From the NCBI GenBank assembly GCA_002471825.1, contig DKQS01000006.1:310001-374000 (forward strand): 64,000 nt of DNA, given 5' to 3'. The stretch comes from Flavobacteriaceae bacterium UBA7302. GTDB taxonomy: Bacteria > Bacteroidota > Bacteroidia > Flavobacteriales > Flavobacteriaceae. Both the position numbers and the translations under genes were made by a program. Below the pieces are notes generated by a model. The model was not told the origin of the DNA. It did no database searches and saw only the letters and a program-made list of their open reading frames with translations. Shown here piece after piece: positions 62,287 through 64,000 of this stretch. Within the stretch, counting starts at the first letter, position 1, and each line of letters starts with the position of its first letter.

Positions 62287-63630
62287 ATGAATTTAACGCA
62301 GCTGAACGCCATATCTCCTATCGATGGACGCTATCGAGGAAAAATCGAGGAATTAACCAATTACTTTTCTGAGGAAGCTTTAATAAAGTACCGAGTTCGT
62401 ATTGAAATCGAATACTTTATTGCGCTTTGTGAGGTTCCACTTCCGCAGCTAAAGGATTTTGACACCAGCTTATATCCTTCCTTAAGAGATATCTATCAGA
62501 ACTTCTCAACGGAAGATGCGATCAAAATCAAGGACATCGAAAAAGTAACCAATCACGATGTAAAAGCGGTTGAATATTTCATCAAAGAAAAGTTCGATGC
62601 ACTCAATATTTCAGCCTTTAAAGAATTCATTCACTTCGGACTCACGTCTCAAGACATTAACAATACGGCTATTCCATTATCGATAAAAGAAGCTATCAAT
62701 GAAGTTTTTGTACCGAGATACAAGGAACTCATCAGTAAAATAGCCAGACTAGTTGAAGAATGGAGTTCCATTCCGATGTTGGCTAGAACACATGGACAAC
62801 CGGCATCCCCAACGAGATTGGGAAAAGAATTGGAGGTATTCGTTACCCGATTCGGTCAGCAATTCAACCAATTAAAGAGCATACCGTTTGCGGCCAAATT
62901 TGGTGGAGCAACCGGGAACTTTAATGCACACAAAGTAGCTTATCCTTCGATTGATTGGAAGGCTTTTGGAACTTCTTTTGTAGAAGAACAACTTGGATTG
63001 CACCATTCCTTCCCTACTACCCAGATTGAACATTACGACCACATGGCGGCTTTGTTTGATGCCATCAAACGAATCAATACCATCCTACTCGATTTGAATA
63101 GAGACATATGGACCTACATTTCCATGGATTATTTCAAGCAGAAAATCAAAAAAGGGGAAGTAGGAAGTTCGGCAATGCCTCACAAGGTAAATCCGATTGA
63201 CTTTGAAAATTCAGAAGGAAATTTGGGAATCGCCAATGCTATTTTCGAGCACCTTTCAGCAAAATTACCAGTTTCAAGGATGCAGCGCGATTTAACAGAT
63301 AGTACAGTTTTGCGTAATGTAGGTGTACCATTTGGTCATACCTTAATTGCTTACAGTGCCACTTTAAAAGGCTTGAACAAATTGCTCTTAAACAAAGACA
63401 AATTTGAAACTGATTTGGAAAACAACTGGGCAGTGGTTGCAGAAGCCATTCAAACAATCTTACGAAGAGAAGCGTATCCAAATCCGTATGAAGCTCTGAA
63501 AAGCTTGACAAGAACCAATGAAAAAATAAACAAGAATTCCATTGCTGAATTCATCAATACTCTTGATGTATCCGATGAGATTAAGGAAGAATTGAAGTCT
63601 ATTACACCTGCCAATTATACAGGGATTTAA
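62287..63630 (+). CDS. purB: Adenylosuccinate lyase
   Basis: PurB acts twice in purine synthesis, releasing fumarate from SAICAR and from adenylosuccinate. I start it at ATG 62287 (MNLTQLNAISPIDGRY), giving 447 residues; this is the family's usual opening. Signature segments are THGQPASPTRLGKEL, and the active-site loop GEVGSSAMPHKVNPIDFENSEGN with its flexible Ser. VSRMQRDLTDSTVLRN is also conserved. It is preceded by a TAnnTTTG element and by a helical protein of unknown role. Confidence 0.97.
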   Translation: MNLTQLNAISPIDGRYRGKIEELTNYFSEEALIKYRVRIEIEYFIALCEVPLPQLKDFDTSLYPSLRDIYQNFSTEDAIKIKDIEKVTNHDVKAVEYFIKEKFDALNISAFKEFIHFGLTSQDINNTAIPLSIKEAINEVFVPRYKELISKIARLVEEWSSIPMLARTHGQPASPTRLGKELEVFVTRFGQQFNQLKSIPFAAKFGGATGNFNAHKVAYPSIDWKAFGTSFVEEQLGLHHSFPTTQIEHYDHMAALFDAIKRINTILLDLNRDIWTYISMDYFKQKIKKGEVGSSAMPHKVNPIDFENSEGNLGIANAIFEHLSAKLPVSRMQRDLTDSTVLRNVGVPFGHTLIAYSATLKGLNKLLLNKDKFETDLENNWAVVAEAIQTILRREAYPNPYEALKSLTRTNEKINKNSIAEFINTLDVSDEIKEELKSITPANYTGI

Positions 63631-63641
63631 AAAATTACAGA

Positions 63642-64000
63642 ATGATTGTTACAAAACGATGGATAGTTTGTCTCATAGTAATGATGACCTTTTCTTTTTG
63701 CCAAACAAAGTTTGAAGGAGATCCAGACCGATTTAAGAAAGGGGTTTTTGAAATTCCTGCTACAGAAAGTTTTGGGAAAACTACTATCATCAGAAAGGAC
63801 AGCCTACAAATCGAATCATACAATCGAGAGGTGAGCATCACCAATGATTCCATCACAACGACAAAATCAATCGAACAAATAGATACGCTATACATCACTT
63901 GGAAAAACAATTTCTTTTACACCCTTCGCATGAAGAGTCCGAAAAAAGAGGTAGACAAACAACCCATCTTCGTTCAGATTACCAAGGTAAAAGATAGTTC
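63642..64000 (+). CDS. Lipoprotein, function unknown (truncated by the window end)
   Basis: Only the first 119 codons are present. A lipoprotein signal ends TFSFC with Cys20; the mature part reads FKKGVFEIPATES, TTIIRKDSLQIES and TLYITWKNNFFYTLRM, a beta-rich small domain. Related flavobacterial proteins of similar size have been labelled 'DNA topoisomerase IV', which the sequence does not support. It follows purB by 11 nt and may be co-transcribed. The stop lies beyond 64000. Confidence 0.65.
   Translation, partial: MIVTKRWIVCLIVMMTFSFCQTKFEGDPDRFKKGVFEIPATESFGKTTIIRKDSLQIESYNREVSITNDSITTTKSIEQIDTLYITWKNNFFYTLRMKSPKKEVDKQPIFVQITKVKDS

Noticed and set aside
63642..64000. 'DNA topoisomerase IV' label for the last lipoprotein
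   Set aside because: The sequence is a small lipoprotein with a beta domain and no topoisomerase motif.

Overview
The window is 64 kb of AT-rich bacterial chromosome and looks like a member of the Bacteroidota, most likely Flavobacteriales. The support is the gene content (RecF beside a DUF721 protein, a ribH/mutL/rhomboid block, a DUF6702 protein, YwqK-like repeat proteins, many small secreted proteins and lipoproteins), the weak Shine-Dalgarno signals, and repeated use of the Bacteroidota -7 promoter element TAnnTTTG. Coding density is very high: about 60 genes, with no gene-free stretch longer than about 220 nt. I see no rRNA, tRNA, CRISPR array, insertion sequence, prophage or attachment site.

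Layout. 1-5 kb: end of a DUF2892-type membrane protein, a secreted alpha/beta hydrolase, a small membrane protein, a beta-barrel protein and a lipoprotein. 5-6.4 kb (minus): ychF and a two-cluster ferredoxin. 6.5-14.5 kb (plus): a seven-gene run of LuxC-like acyl-CoA reductase, serC, serA, DUF1015, yggS-like, exonuclease/GIY-YIG fusion and a DUF3857 pseudo-transglutaminase, closed by a terminator. 14.6-20.2 kb: an isolated two-gene unit between terminators that encodes a secreted papain-like (C1) protease with DUF4384 and a 1346-residue secreted caspase-like (C14) protease with five tandem concanavalin-like repeats. 20.2-23.5 kb: GH20 hexosaminidase, an EGF/DUF1566 lipoprotein and a DUF302-like secreted protein. 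23.6-28.5 kb: potassium channel, miaA, OmpH/Skp, MATE exporter, tpx, dgkA. 28.5-35 kb: ftsK, lolA-like, lptF/G-like, ribB, pepE. 35-41.7 kb: two paralogous regulatory-domain proteins, a DUF6702 protein and two tandem M1 metallopeptidases. 41.7-43.2 kb (minus): DUF721 and recF. 43.2-49.4 kb: TPR protein, ribH, small membrane protein, mutL, two rhomboids, an EEP-family enzyme. 49.4-53 kb: GNAT, mtaB, hydrolase, lytic transglycosylase. 53.3-55.6 kb: FIST sensor plus histidine kinase. 55.5-61.6 kb (minus): flavin oxidoreductase, MORN/TonB protein, mnmA, vanadium haloperoxidase-like lipoprotein, lipocalin-like and YwqK-like proteins. 61.6-64 kb: HEAT-like protein, purB and a truncated lipoprotein.

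Most of the window is housekeeping: serine and riboflavin synthesis, tRNA modification (miaA, mtaB, mnmA), DNA repair and segregation, and envelope lipid and lipoprotein transport. The most unusual part is the C1-C14 secreted cysteine-protease unit. Next come the FIST-kinase pair, the twin M1 peptidases, and several proteins whose catalytic residues are lost (the pseudo-transglutaminase, the RibA-like tail of RibB, the MutL nuclease motifs and the GIY-YIG arginine).
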